Part shown: positions 44,172 to 53,502 of the stretch, in pieces
Numbering within the stretch: the first letter of the stretch is position 1
How the letters are laid out: each line of letters begins with the position of its first letter
Source of the DNA: Rouxiella badensis
Lineage (GTDB): Bacteria; Pseudomonadota; Gammaproteobacteria; Enterobacterales; Enterobacteriaceae
Assembly (NCBI RefSeq): GCF_002093665.1
Contig: NZ_MRWE01000020.1
Span: 24,208-88,207 of the forward strand
Reading direction: 5' to 3'
DNA length: 64,000 nt
Notes under the pieces: generated by a model
Databases searched by the model: none
Seen by the model: only the letters and a program-made list of their open reading frames with translations
What the model was told of the DNA's origin: nothing
Made by a program: the position numbers and the translations under genes

Positions 44172-44678
44172 TTAATTGGTGTTTTGCATCTGTTGGGTAA
44201 GCAACGTGCGCAGTGGGACGCTACTTTTGATGATCGGGGATTTTATAACGATATAGCTAAAATACTTATCGATACCAATATTCTTATCCAGTAAAGATTC
44301 TATCACTTCCTGATAGTGTTCAATGCTGCGAGTGATGAAACGCAGCAGATAGTCATAGCCGCCGGTTATCAGGTGGCATTCAATCAGTTCGTCATATTCG
44401 CGGATGCAGTTTTCAAACCGGGAGAACTCTTCACGGCGATGCCCCTGTAGCGTCACTTCAGTAAACACCGTCACCGAGTCGGTGATTTTAGGCAGGTTGA
44501 CGTGAGCCTCATAACCGGTGATATACCCTGCACTTTCGAGGCGTTTAACCCGCTGGAGGCAAGGGCTAGGCGACAAACCGACGGCATCCGCAAGGTTGAC
44601 GTTGCTAATGCGCCCATCTTTTTGCAGTTGAACCAGTATATTGATGTCGATGCGATCAAGTTTTAAAAAGCCGTTCAT
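44172..44678 (-). CDS. Lrp/AsnC-family transcriptional regulator
   Basis: A 168-residue regulator. The N-terminal helix-turn-helix is LDRIDINILVQLQKDGRISN then LADAVGLSPSPCLQRVKRLE, and the C-terminal RAM effector domain includes ECHLITGGYDYLLRFITRSI. Such local Lrp-type proteins sense an amino acid and commonly control an adjacent aminotransferase or amino acid catabolic operon. It lies 193 bp downstream of the GabT-like gene on the same strand and is the only regulator next to the 44.9-59.7 kb catabolic cluster. Confidence 0.9.
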   Translation of the reverse strand: MNGFLKLDRIDINILVQLQKDGRISNVNLADAVGLSPSPCLQRVKRLESAGYITGYEAHVNLPKITDSVTVFTEVTLQGHRREEFSRFENCIREYDELIECHLITGGYDYLLRFITRSIEHYQEVIESLLDKNIGIDKYFSYIVIKSPIIKSSVPLRTLLTQQMQNTN

Positions 44679-44871
44679 AGCACCTCACTGTCTTCTTGAG
44701 CGTCGACCGGGAATAAAGAGCAGATTTCCCTCTGCACCTGATTCGACCCTGAATTCACATAAAAGCCATGAATAGGATATACCATGCTTTTGCAGTGAAA
44801 TACCAGCGCCAGGCGCAGAGAGTTTTTGCCTCCGCTTTGTAATAAAAGTCTATGAAATATCTGGAGAAAAA

Positions 44872-46188
44872 TTAATCCAAACGGCCCGTTCCTCGTGCCA
44901 GCGCGATATCAAAGATGTGCATTGCCTCCTCCAGCTGAGCATCGGTGGTCACTAAAGGCGCCAGGAAGCGAATGGTGTTGCGATACAGACCGCACTTAAT
45001 CAGCAACAGCCCAGCGTCGCAGGCACAGCTGAGAATTTTCTCGGTCAGCGCCGCATCCGGTTTGCCGGTATCGTAATCGACGATTTCGACCGCCTGCATA
45101 AAGCCCACGCCGCGCACCTCACCGATGCAGGCATACTTCTCTGCCAGCTGGCGCAGGCGCGTTTCAAGCTGTTGGCCCAGCTTCACCGAACGCTCGAGTA
45201 AACGCTCGTTTTCGAGCACGTCTAGCACCGCCAGTGCCGCCGCACAGGACAGCGCATTACCGCCGTAAGTGCCTCCCAACCCGCCCGGCGTTGGAGAATC
45301 CATGATTTCTGCTTTACCCACGACGCCCGAAATAGGCAAGCCGCCGCCGAGGCTCTTCGCCACGGTTATCAAGTCTGGCGTGATGTCAGAATGCTGGAAG
45401 CCAAACATCTTGCCGGTGCGACCAAAGCCTGTCTGCACTTCATCACAGACCAGCAGAATGCCGTGTTTTTGGGTCAGGTCACGCAGTGCCTGCATAAAGG
45501 CCTTAGGCGCTGGCAAGAATCCACCATCGCCCTGAACCGGCTCAATCAGGATAGCCGCGACGCGCTCTGGCAGAGTTTGCGTGGCGAAAAGGGTATCGAG
45601 GGCCTTTAGAGAGTCCTCGGGCGTAATACCGTGGAATGCATTCGGATAAGGAATACGATATATATCACCGGGGAAAGGCCCGAAGTTTTGTTTATAAGGC
45701 TGGCTCATTCCGGTCAGCGCACAGCCTAATAATGTGCGCCCGTGGAAAGCGCCGTCAAAGACAATAACGCCGGAACGATTAGTATAAGAACGCGCAATTT
45801 TAACCGCATTTTCAACGGCCTCAGCGCCGGAAGTAAAGAGTACTGATTTATAATGCTCCCCCTTTCCAACCACTTTATTCAAACGTTTTGCCAATTCAAT
45901 ATAGGGAGGATAGGCGACGACCTGAAAACAGGCGTGGGAGACATTTTCCAGTTGACGCTGAACGGCCCTAACCACTTCAGGATGATTGTGTCCAACGTTT
46001 AATACGCCGATGCCGCCAACAAAATCGAGGTAACGACGACCGTCATCGCTCCACACTTCTGAGCCTTTCGCTTTCGCGATAACCAGGCTGTGTGCGGTTA
46101 CCACCCCACGCGGAACGTGCTGTTGGCGAAGCGCAAGCCAGTCAGTATCATCTTCAATTACGGGCAGTGTATTTAATACATTGTGCAT
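44872..46188 (-). CDS. gabT: Class III aminotransferase, 4-aminobutyrate type
   Basis: A 438-residue PLP enzyme. It shows the GabT/PuuE pattern: LDFVGGIGVLNVGHNHPEVV near residue 55, SGAEAVENAVKIARS, FDGAFHGRT, the CDEVQTGFGRTG block (Asp249) and the PLP lysine in TVAKSLGGG (Lys278). GabT moves the amino group of GABA to 2-oxoglutarate, giving succinate semialdehyde, the substrate of GabD encoded at 60.3-61.8 kb. A related substrate such as 5-aminovalerate remains possible, so the symbol is tentative. Confidence 0.75.
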   Translation of the reverse strand: MHNVLNTLPVIEDDTDWLALRQQHVPRGVVTAHSLVIAKAKGSEVWSDDGRRYLDFVGGIGVLNVGHNHPEVVRAVQRQLENVSHACFQVVAYPPYIELAKRLNKVVGKGEHYKSVLFTSGAEAVENAVKIARSYTNRSGVIVFDGAFHGRTLLGCALTGMSQPYKQNFGPFPGDIYRIPYPNAFHGITPEDSLKALDTLFATQTLPERVAAILIEPVQGDGGFLPAPKAFMQALRDLTQKHGILLVCDEVQTGFGRTGKMFGFQHSDITPDLITVAKSLGGGLPISGVVGKAEIMDSPTPGGLGGTYGGNALSCAAALAVLDVLENERLLERSVKLGQQLETRLRQLAEKYACIGEVRGVGFMQAVEIVDYDTGKPDAALTEKILSCACDAGLLLIKCGLYRNTIRFLAPLVTTDAQLEEAMHIFDIALARGTGRLD

Positions 46189-46356
46189 AGCATTACCTCA
46201 TCCAGTTAATTCGGGCGCTGTCAGAATTTGATTCAGTATCTCAATCTATGCGTTTATTTCGTGCCGTAATGGCGGTTCAGAAAAAATATCATGCGGTAAT
46301 TGGGCGTTAAAAGGCAGTTGTTTTCTTTAATCGCAAATGGTTTTTTAATTGCAAAT

Positions 46357-47598
46357 TTAAGAAGAAATCGACGGATTTATTGGGCAGTCGCCCGGCGAGT
46401 CAGGTATTAGCTGACTTAATACAACCTCTACAAACCACCTCACCCCCACCGGAATGATATCGTCATTGAAGTCATATCTTGGATGATGCAGCGGTGCCAG
46501 CGGTTTAGGGCTGCCGTCGCCCTGTCCGAGCCACAGATAGGCGCCGGGTTTTTCCTGCAACATAAACGAAAAGTCTTCAGACGTTAGCGCCGGTTTTGGC
46601 GCGAAGCTGGCCTGTAGTCCGGCATTTTTCGCCGCGCGTAACGCCACCTCGGCTTCGGCTTCGCTATTGATTGTCGCCGGATAATAGCGGTGATACTTCA
46701 CCTCGGCATCGAGGCCGTGGGCCGCAGGAACATGTTCCGCAATACGACGCAGGCTGGCTTCGATAATATCCTGTGTACGAAGGTCGAAACTGCGTACCGT
46801 GCCGGTGATGGTCGCCTCGGCGGGGATCATGTTGTGCGAGAATCCCCCGTGTACCTGCGTGACGGTCAATAACGCTGGGTCGGTCGGATCGATGCAGCGG
46901 GAAACAACGGTATTCAGCTGAACCACCAGTTCGCTGGTCGCCAGCATAGTATCAGGAGAAAGGTGAGGCTGAGCCGCATGTCCGCCACCGCCATAAACGC
47001 GAATGTCGAAACGATCGGCCGCCGCCATGATAGGGCCAGGACGCGTCTGCGCCACGCCGACGGGCAGTTCTGGCCAATTATGTACGGCGAAAACGCTGTC
47101 ACAGGGGAAGCGGGTAAACAGTCCGTCGTCAATCATCGCTTTCGCCCCCGCCTGCCCCTCTTCGGCCGGTTGGAAGATAAAGTTTACCGTACCGTCAAAA
47201 TCGCCAGTTTTAGACAATAGCCACGCGGCGCCGAGCAGCATGGTGGTGTGGCCGTCATGGCCGCAGGCGTGCATGACGCCTTGATGGGTGCTGACATAGT
47301 CCGGCGTCCCCTGTTCGATAATCGGCAAGGCGTCCATATCGGCACGCAGGCCTACGCTTCTCCCGCTGCTGCCCTTGCGTAACACCCCGACTACGCCGGT
47401 TTTACCAACGCCTTCATGAACCTCAAGCCCCAACTCACGCAGAAACTCGGCAACGACTTTGGCCGTGCGGTGTTCATTAAAACCCAACTCGGGGTGCGCA
47501 TGCAGATCGTGGCGCAATGCAACGAGGCGCGGCAGGATTTCTTTAATCAAAGACCCATTAATTAAACAATTATCGCCATTCACGGCAGTACGGCTCAT
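46357..47598 (-). CDS. M20D-family amidohydrolase (hippurate/IAA-amino acid hydrolase group)
   Basis: A 413-residue dimetal hydrolase. The start at 47598 has AAGGGA seven bases upstream; a longer frame from 47652 overlaps the upstream gene. M20D motifs are LHAHPELGFNE, MHACGHDGHTTMLLG and QPAEEGQAGAKAMI, then the dimerisation lid and a C-terminal SEDFSFML with the metal ligand. Family members cleave N-acyl amino acids and similar amides. It lies 1 bp after the ghrA-like gene, so it belongs to the catabolic operon and could release a free amino acid for the transaminase. Confidence 0.88.
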   Translation of the reverse strand: MSRTAVNGDNCLINGSLIKEILPRLVALRHDLHAHPELGFNEHRTAKVVAEFLRELGLEVHEGVGKTGVVGVLRKGSSGRSVGLRADMDALPIIEQGTPDYVSTHQGVMHACGHDGHTTMLLGAAWLLSKTGDFDGTVNFIFQPAEEGQAGAKAMIDDGLFTRFPCDSVFAVHNWPELPVGVAQTRPGPIMAAADRFDIRVYGGGGHAAQPHLSPDTMLATSELVVQLNTVVSRCIDPTDPALLTVTQVHGGFSHNMIPAEATITGTVRSFDLRTQDIIEASLRRIAEHVPAAHGLDAEVKYHRYYPATINSEAEAEVALRAAKNAGLQASFAPKPALTSEDFSFMLQEKPGAYLWLGQGDGSPKPLAPLHHPRYDFNDDIIPVGVRWFVEVVLSQLIPDSPGDCPINPSISS

Positions 47599-47599
47599 A

Positions 47600-48550
47600 T
47601 TAATATCCCTTGGTTTTATCGATTTCACCCTGCATGGGCTGCCCTTGCTCATACCGCTGAAGGTTGGCCAACAGCGCCGTGACGGCAGTTTCCGGCTGGG
47701 TCTGACTGGCGATATGCGGCGTTATCCACACACCCGGGTGAGACCACAGTGCGTCCTCCAAAGGTAACGGCTCAGGGTCGGTTACGTCCAGTACTGCCGC
47801 ACGAAGATGGCCGCTGTCGAGTGCCGCGAGCAGGTCTTCTGCCACCAGCTGTTGCCCGCGCCCGGTTTGAATCAGCGCCGCCCCCCTTGGCAAGCGGGCA
47901 AACAGTTCGCCATTAAGCATGCCGCGCGTCTGCGGCGTGAGCGGCAACAGACAAACCATAATATCGCAGTGCGACAGAAATGCCGGCAGCTGCTCAACGC
48001 CCGCCCAACCGGTCACGCCCTCAGGCGTATTGCCCGAACGGCTCCACCCGTGGCATTCGAAACCAAAATTCTTCAGCATATTAAGTGTCGCTTGCCCAAG
48101 CTCACCCAACCCCAACACGCCAATGCGTCTTTTGTTTGCACTGACCACCGGATGCGACTTCCACAGGCTCTGTTTCTGTTGTTGCAGATACAGCGGCAGG
48201 TCACGATGCAGCGCCAACGCAGCCAAGGTGACATATTCGACCATACCCTGCGTGAGGCCAGGCTCAACCATTCGCACCACCGGTAAAGATGCGGGAAGCT
48301 GGGTCAAATCAAACTGGTCGACTCCCGCACCAACGGAAAACAGAACTTTAAGCTGCGGCATGCGCTGCGCGATGTTTTCTGGCGGCACCCAGGCCACCAG
48401 ATAATCCACTTCGGCAAAGATTTCCGGGTCACCGTCGCTAAAATCGAGGCTGTTCCATTGCACAAAACGATATTCGGGGGCGAGGTCGGCGAGAAGTTTC
48501 TGCCAGTGTTCCCCCCGGACCGGCTCAGACTTATAGAGAATCGTTTTCAT
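47600..48550 (-). CDS. ghrA: Glyoxylate/hydroxypyruvate reductase A type 2-hydroxyacid dehydrogenase
   Basis: A 316-residue protein similar over its length to E. coli GhrA (312). The NAD(P)-binding motif is IGVLGLGELGQATL near residue 145 and the catalytic residues lie in QTGRGQQLV (Arg), DVTDPEPLP (Glu) and WITPHIASQT (His). It reduces glyoxylate, hydroxypyruvate or another 2-keto acid. Its place in an amine operon may indicate that a 2-oxo acid forms when the FAD oxidoreductases cleave their substrate. Spacing to both neighbours is 1-9 bp. Confidence 0.8.
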   Translation of the reverse strand: MKTILYKSEPVRGEHWQKLLADLAPEYRFVQWNSLDFSDGDPEIFAEVDYLVAWVPPENIAQRMPQLKVLFSVGAGVDQFDLTQLPASLPVVRMVEPGLTQGMVEYVTLAALALHRDLPLYLQQQKQSLWKSHPVVSANKRRIGVLGLGELGQATLNMLKNFGFECHGWSRSGNTPEGVTGWAGVEQLPAFLSHCDIMVCLLPLTPQTRGMLNGELFARLPRGAALIQTGRGQQLVAEDLLAALDSGHLRAAVLDVTDPEPLPLEDALWSHPGVWITPHIASQTQPETAVTALLANLQRYEQGQPMQGEIDKTKGY

Positions 48551-48559
48551 CCTGCTCCC

Positions 48560-49447
48560 TTAGCCCAGCGCCTGGGTTGCCAGCACGAAATTACGCCATC
48601 CGCCAGCGGCTTTAAGCGGCTCACCGTCTTTATACATGGTGGTCGGCCGGTCAACGCAGGCCAGACCCAGCGCCTCGAGCCACTCGGCGAGACCCGAGTC
48701 CGCTTCGACGTCAACGCGCACAAATTTTCCGCTGCATTCACTCAGTAACTGGCGAACCAACACTTTGGCATCGTCAAGGTTGTCGGCAATCAGCGGTCCG
48801 ATGGCATACCCGCGCCCAAACTGACGCAGCAAACCGAAACCGGCAATCTTACCCGCACGCGTCAGCAACTGGCCCTTTTGCGTATGCGATGAGTCCGTCT
48901 CAAGCAACGCCTGATACAGCGCAAGGCGCTGCATGCCGCTGGAGAGACCGTCTAGTTCGCTGAGAGTGGCCGCATCCTCGGCGTTGAGTTCACGCAGTTG
49001 ACAGTTTTGGGGCAAGGCTGGCGCAGTAACCGGCGGCAGTTCGCGGCTTTGCTGTTGGCGAATCTCGCCGGTGGTGACAAAACCCAACTTTTCATACAAG
49101 GGTTTACCTTCCGGGGTCGCATGCAGGCGCACGGTCTTACCCTCAAGCTTGCCCAGCAGCGTGACGAGCAGCTTTTTGCCCATCCCGCGCCCCTGAAAGT
49201 CAGGGCTGACGATAACCAGCCCGAGGGTGGCGTATTTTTTGCCCCACGCCCAGTAAAGTGCGCTGCCCACCACGCGCCCGTTGGCTTCGGCCACCCAGCC
49301 TTTGCCACAGCGGAAAGCCAGCTGCCAGTCTTCGAGACGGTGCGACCAGGATACGGCCTGAGAGAGTCCGTGACAGGCGGGTAAATCAGCCGCCGTCATT
49401 TCGCGCAGCGTTATTTCTGCATAAGAAGGTGAAAGCTGTGCTGTCAT
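48560..49447 (-). CDS. GNAT acetyltransferase with C-terminal second domain
   Basis: A 295-residue protein. Residues about 8-140 are a GNAT domain with the acetyl-CoA loop SPDFQGRGMGKKLLVTLL and PLYEKLGF. Residues about 150-290 are a second, more divergent GNAT-like domain (ELDGLSSGMQRLALYQAL to PTTMYKDGEP). Such double-domain proteins (YitH-like) acetylate small amines or amino acids. Start and stop abut the neighbouring genes (0 and 9 bp), so it is an integral member of the operon rather than an insertion. Confidence 0.82.
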   Translation of the reverse strand: MTAQLSPSYAEITLREMTAADLPACHGLSQAVSWSHRLEDWQLAFRCGKGWVAEANGRVVGSALYWAWGKKYATLGLVIVSPDFQGRGMGKKLLVTLLGKLEGKTVRLHATPEGKPLYEKLGFVTTGEIRQQQSRELPPVTAPALPQNCQLRELNAEDAATLSELDGLSSGMQRLALYQALLETDSSHTQKGQLLTRAGKIAGFGLLRQFGRGYAIGPLIADNLDDAKVLVRQLLSECSGKFVRVDVEADSGLAEWLEALGLACVDRPTTMYKDGEPLKAAGGWRNFVLATQALG

Positions 49448-50779
49448 TTACATCATTCCCGGTTTTTTAATATCGCTGCCGTCGCTAAAACGATCGAAGC
49501 GGAAAGGCGTTGGGTCCACGACCGGCGTACTGCCGGTCACCAGATCTGACATCAGGCTGCCCGCACCGGGTCCAATGCCAAAACCGTGTGCGCTGTAGCC
49601 CGCAGAGATAAACAGGCCGGGCAGTTTATCGACGCTGGAGATGACCGGTACCGCATCGGGCGTGCTGTCAATCATGCCGCCCCAGGACTGCACCACCCTC
49701 ACCGCCCCAAGCGCAGGAAACTCGCGGCGCATCGCCTCTATGCCCTCTTTTACCATGGCATGGTCGGCCTCGGGGTCAAGGATACGCACCTTCTCAAACG
49801 GCGATCGGCCATCAAATTGCCACGACCCCAAGGCTTCAGGCCCCTCAAGGAACGCCCGTGGGCTGAAATGCACCTTGAGATTTTTGCGACGCGCCTGAAA
49901 GGTCGGGTAAAACTTTTTCGAGTAACGCAGACCCTGTGGACCTATCGCCACGCGGCCACGGCCGGAGACAGACAGGGTATAACTGCCGTCAAGCTGCGGG
50001 CGACAGGCGAAACCTTCGGTATAGAGCGGCATCTTGATCACCTGCTCGACCGGTGCAGTGCGCATTGCAGTGCCAATTACGTTACCCAGCGGCAGGTCGA
50101 TGCCGTGGCGGCGACAGAACATTGAGCTCCAGGCCCCCCCCGCGCAAACGACCGAACCCGCGCGAATCAGTCCGCGCTCGGTCCATACGCCGCTCACGCA
50201 ACCGGCAGAGACGTCTAGCCCGCGCACAGCGCAGTATTGGAACACCAGTGCGCCGAGCTTTTGGGCGGCTATCGCTAGCCCAGGGGCCGCCAGCGAGGGC
50301 TCGGCGTGGCCGTCGGTCGGGGAATAAACGCCCCCCAGCCAATGGGAGACGCTGCCCTGGGTCAGCTCTTTGGCCCGCGCGGCGGTGAGGATTTCGCTGT
50401 GCATGCCGTAATTTTTTGCCATCTGCCCCCATTTTTCCCAGGCGTCTATCTCTTCCTGTTTTTTGGTCGCGTAAACCAGCCCGGTGTTGCGAAACCCGAG
50501 CTCTTCGCCGGTTTCTTCTTTCAGCGCTTTCCAGCGTTGCAGGGCGTGGATGGAGAGCGGCAGTTCACGCTCATCGCGATTCTGCTGGCGGCACCAGCCC
50601 CAATTACGGCTCGACTGTTCCGCGCCAATCATGCCTTTTTCAAGCAATACGACGGAAACGCCCTTTCTCGCCAGCTCATAGGCGGTGGCGGCACCGGCGA
50701 TGCCGCCGCCAATGACCACAACGTCAACCGCGTCGGGGAAGAGATGACTGTCTTGTACAAACCTGATCGGTGCTGGCAT
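49448..50779 (-). CDS. FAD-dependent amino acid/amine oxidoreductase (DAO family)
   Basis: A 443-residue flavoprotein. The FAD motif is DVVVIGGGIAGAATAYELARKG with the acidic end of the second strand at LLEKG, followed by SSRNWGWCRQQNRDERE, an arrangement seen in sarcosine-oxidase-like and opine-oxidase-like enzymes. The C-terminal FAD-contact block is GLFISAGYSAHGFGIGPGAG. It oxidises a C-N bond of an amine or secondary amino acid. It is one of two DAO-family enzymes in the cluster; no small ferredoxin-type partner gene is seen. Confidence 0.85.
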   Translation of the reverse strand: MPAPIRFVQDSHLFPDAVDVVVIGGGIAGAATAYELARKGVSVVLLEKGMIGAEQSSRNWGWCRQQNRDERELPLSIHALQRWKALKEETGEELGFRNTGLVYATKKQEEIDAWEKWGQMAKNYGMHSEILTAARAKELTQGSVSHWLGGVYSPTDGHAEPSLAAPGLAIAAQKLGALVFQYCAVRGLDVSAGCVSGVWTERGLIRAGSVVCAGGAWSSMFCRRHGIDLPLGNVIGTAMRTAPVEQVIKMPLYTEGFACRPQLDGSYTLSVSGRGRVAIGPQGLRYSKKFYPTFQARRKNLKVHFSPRAFLEGPEALGSWQFDGRSPFEKVRILDPEADHAMVKEGIEAMRREFPALGAVRVVQSWGGMIDSTPDAVPVISSVDKLPGLFISAGYSAHGFGIGPGAGSLMSDLVTGSTPVVDPTPFRFDRFSDGSDIKKPGMM

Positions 50780-50889
50780 CGAATGCTTTTCCTTATCTCA
50801 AACGCATCTTCTGGTGCAAGGGGTTAATTCAATAGAGATGATTTACGTCACTGTATCAAGTGGCGGATTTATCGAAATTAATGCAAAGC

Positions 50890-52611
50890 TTATTCGGCAT
50901 TGATCGACTCTTCGGTACTGCCGTCCTGCTCCTCCAGCCAGCCTTGCCGCAGCTCTGGCACCGCCCTTTTCAGTCTTTCGTAATACAGGCTGCTGGAAGT
51001 CTTGTCGTAGTCAATGCGGCTCACCTGGGTCGCCATTTGCCCGTTTTTCACCACGATGATGTCGTCACAGACCGAGCGTACGGCGTGAAGGTCATGACTG
51101 ATGAACAGGAACGACACGTTAAGCTCGCGACGCAGCTCGGAGATGAGGTCCAGTACCGCTGCGGCAACCACCGAGTCGAGCGCCGAGGTGACCTCGTCGC
51201 AGAGAATAAGATCCGGCTCTGCCGCCAGCGCTCGCGCCAAATTGACGCGCTGCTTTTGACCGCCGGACAGCCCCGAGGGCTTGCGATGCAGAATACTGTG
51301 CGGCAAGCGGACAAGATCAAGCAGCTCTTTCAGGCGCGCATCAAGCGCCTTGCCGCGCAGCCCGTGGAAGAACACCAGAGGGCGCTTCAGGATGCTGGCA
51401 ATGGTCTGACTCGGGTTCAGTGCGGTGTCGGCCATCTGGAACACAAACTGCACCCGGCGCAGCTCGTCCGGACTGCGGGCAGACATCTCGCCCGCCAGAT
51501 AGCTCTCGTTAAACAAAATGTAGCCATTGCTGGGAGAAATCATGCCAGCAATCGCCCGCGCAAGCGTGGTTTTTCCTGAACCAGACTCCCCGATAATGCC
51601 GATGGCCTGGCCCGGATAGAGTTTGAAATTGATGTCCTGCAGAATGCTAATTTTAGGTTTACCGTCGGCGTCCAGCGGACCGTATCCGGCGGCCAAGTCA
51701 CGCACCTCAAGCAAACATTTGACCGGCGCGTCTTCCGGTTTCCACGGGCTGTTGCGCGGTTTATGCCGCGCCGCGTCGAGCAGGCTGCGGGTATAGGAAG
51801 CCGCAGGCCGCGTCAGCAGGTCTTCCGTGGTGCCGTATTCAGCAATCTGCCCTTTCAATAGCACCAGTATTTTGTCGGCCATCTGCGCCACGACAGCCAG
51901 GTCGTGACTGACGTAAATCGCCGTCGTCCCGCGCTGTTTGACGACGCGGCGGAAGGTCTTGAGGACCTCAAGCTGAGTGGTCACGTCGAGTGCGGTGGTC
52001 GGTTCGTCGAGAATGACCACCTCCGGGTCGCCAATCAGCGCCATCGCCGCCATCACGCGTTGAAGCTGACCGCCAGAAACCTGATGCGGATAACGTTGAC
52101 CGATAGTTTCCGGCGACGGCAGCGCCATTTCACGAAACAGCTCGACGGCTTTTTTCTCGGCATCGGCACGTTTCATGGTGTGGTGAATAAGTACCGGCTC
52201 GATAACCTGATCCATCAAGCGCATTGCCGGGTTAAACGACGCCGCCGCGCTCTGGGCGATATAGGCGACCTTCGAGCCACGAAACTCGCTGAGCTGACGA
52301 GCAGACAGCGCCGTGACGTCGGTTCCCGCCACGTTCAACGTGCCTTGCGTTATCCTACAGCCGTGACGCGCATAGCCCATCAGCGCAAGCGCAATGGTGG
52401 TCTTACCGGAGCCGGACTCACCAATCAGGGCCAGCACCTCGCCCTTTTTCACGTCGAAACTGATGTCAGAGACCAGCACAATCTGCTCGTCGCTCTCATT
52501 TTTGGCCTGCACTTCAAGCTGGCTGACGCTGACCAGCACAGGGGCCTCGTTGCGCGTGGCCTGCGTTACGTCCTTCACACCCGGCTTTGAATGAATGGGA
52601 AATGTATTCAT
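50890..52611 (-). CDS. Peptide-type ABC transporter, fused dual ATPase (third system)
   Basis: A 573-residue protein with two complete ATPase domains. Domain 1 has Walker A GESGSGKTTIALALMG near 60, signature VSGGQLQRVMAAMAL and Walker B VILDEPTTALD. Domain 2 has Walker A GESGSGKTTLARAI near 345, signature LSGGQKQRVNLARAL and Walker B LILCDEVTSALD, where Glu is kept though the usual Pro is Val. This DppD-DppF fusion resembles YejF/GsiA. It is 4 bp overlapped with the permease upstream, and separated from the FAD gene by 110 bp. Confidence 0.92.
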   Translation of the reverse strand: MNTFPIHSKPGVKDVTQATRNEAPVLVSVSQLEVQAKNESDEQIVLVSDISFDVKKGEVLALIGESGSGKTTIALALMGYARHGCRITQGTLNVAGTDVTALSARQLSEFRGSKVAYIAQSAAASFNPAMRLMDQVIEPVLIHHTMKRADAEKKAVELFREMALPSPETIGQRYPHQVSGGQLQRVMAAMALIGDPEVVILDEPTTALDVTTQLEVLKTFRRVVKQRGTTAIYVSHDLAVVAQMADKILVLLKGQIAEYGTTEDLLTRPAASYTRSLLDAARHKPRNSPWKPEDAPVKCLLEVRDLAAGYGPLDADGKPKISILQDINFKLYPGQAIGIIGESGSGKTTLARAIAGMISPSNGYILFNESYLAGEMSARSPDELRRVQFVFQMADTALNPSQTIASILKRPLVFFHGLRGKALDARLKELLDLVRLPHSILHRKPSGLSGGQKQRVNLARALAAEPDLILCDEVTSALDSVVAAAVLDLISELRRELNVSFLFISHDLHAVRSVCDDIIVVKNGQMATQVSRIDYDKTSSSLYYERLKRAVPELRQGWLEEQDGSTEESINAE

Positions 52612-53480
52612 GCCGCCTCCTCTTCCAGTTCGAGTCTAATCACGCGACGCGTTTGCAGGCTGTCGATAAACAGATTCACGCCAATGGTCAGGCTGGCAAT
52701 CGCCACCGCCGGTACCAACACCGCCGGAGAGCCATCAAACAATGCCTGAAGGTTTTCATGCACCAGCGTGCCCCAGTCAGCGTAAGGCGGCTGCACGCCC
52801 AGCCCGAGAAAGCTCAGGCCGCTGAGCAGCAACACAATGTAGACGAAGCGCAGGCCAAAATCTGTCAGCATCGGATGCAGCATGTTCGGCAGCACGTCGG
52901 TTAATGCGATATAGAGTTTGCTTTCACCCCTCAGATGCGCGGCCTGCACGTAGTCCATCGAACGCAGGTTCGAGGCCATGGCGTAGGCGATACGGTAGGC
53001 ACCCGGCCAATAAGTGATAACCGCCGTCAGAATCAGCATCGGCAGCGAGGAACCAAATACTGCCACCATCAGCAGCGCCATAATTTTCCCCGGCATAATC
53101 AACAGGGCGTCGTTGATACGGCCCAGCAGCTCTTCCAGCCACTTGCCGGACATCGCCGCCAGCAGCGCCAGCAACGTGCCGCAGACGCTGGCCAGAATGG
53201 CGGCCGACAGCGCCAGGCCAATCGAATAGCGTGCGCCATAAAGAACGCGGGTCAGCATGTCGCGTCCGAGGTAGTCAGTACCGAGCAGGAAGGCGCGGCT
53301 GAAGCCTTCGTTGATGCCGCCGCCCGCAATGTCCTCCACGCTGTAGGGGGCCAGCCAGCCACCCAACAGCGCCATGCACAGCCAGAACAGGGTAATCACC
53401 AGACCGATTCGCCCGGCGTTGGATAACGAACGCCAGAAGTTCAGCGCCGTTTTTAACACCACAACTGTTTTACGCATCAC
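52608..53480 (-). CDS. Peptide-type ABC transporter permease (DppC type, third system)
   Basis: A 290-residue permease. It has the C-type block LLGTDYLGRDMLTRVLYGAR, the docking loop RSMDYVQAAHLRGESKLYIAL and a C-terminal IGVNLFIDSLQTRRVIRLE. The start lies 22 bp after the B-type permease stop. In this family the operon imports peptides, opines or amine-containing compounds. Confidence 0.9.
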   Translation of the reverse strand: MMRKTVVVLKTALNFWRSLSNAGRIGLVITLFWLCMALLGGWLAPYSVEDIAGGGINEGFSRAFLLGTDYLGRDMLTRVLYGARYSIGLALSAAILASVCGTLLALLAAMSGKWLEELLGRINDALLIMPGKIMALLMVAVFGSSLPMLILTAVITYWPGAYRIAYAMASNLRSMDYVQAAHLRGESKLYIALTDVLPNMLHPMLTDFGLRFVYIVLLLSGLSFLGLGVQPPYADWGTLVHENLQALFDGSPAVLVPAVAIASLTIGVNLFIDSLQTRRVIRLELEEEAA

Positions 53481-53502
53481 TGAGTCCCCTCTGGAAAGTC
53501 AC

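Noticed and set aside
46189..46356. A third sigma-54-like match (GGCACGAAATAAACGC on the minus strand) upstream of the GabT-like gene
   Set aside because: The distance between the GG and GC elements is two bases too long; this spacing is essentially invariant in real RpoN promoters.
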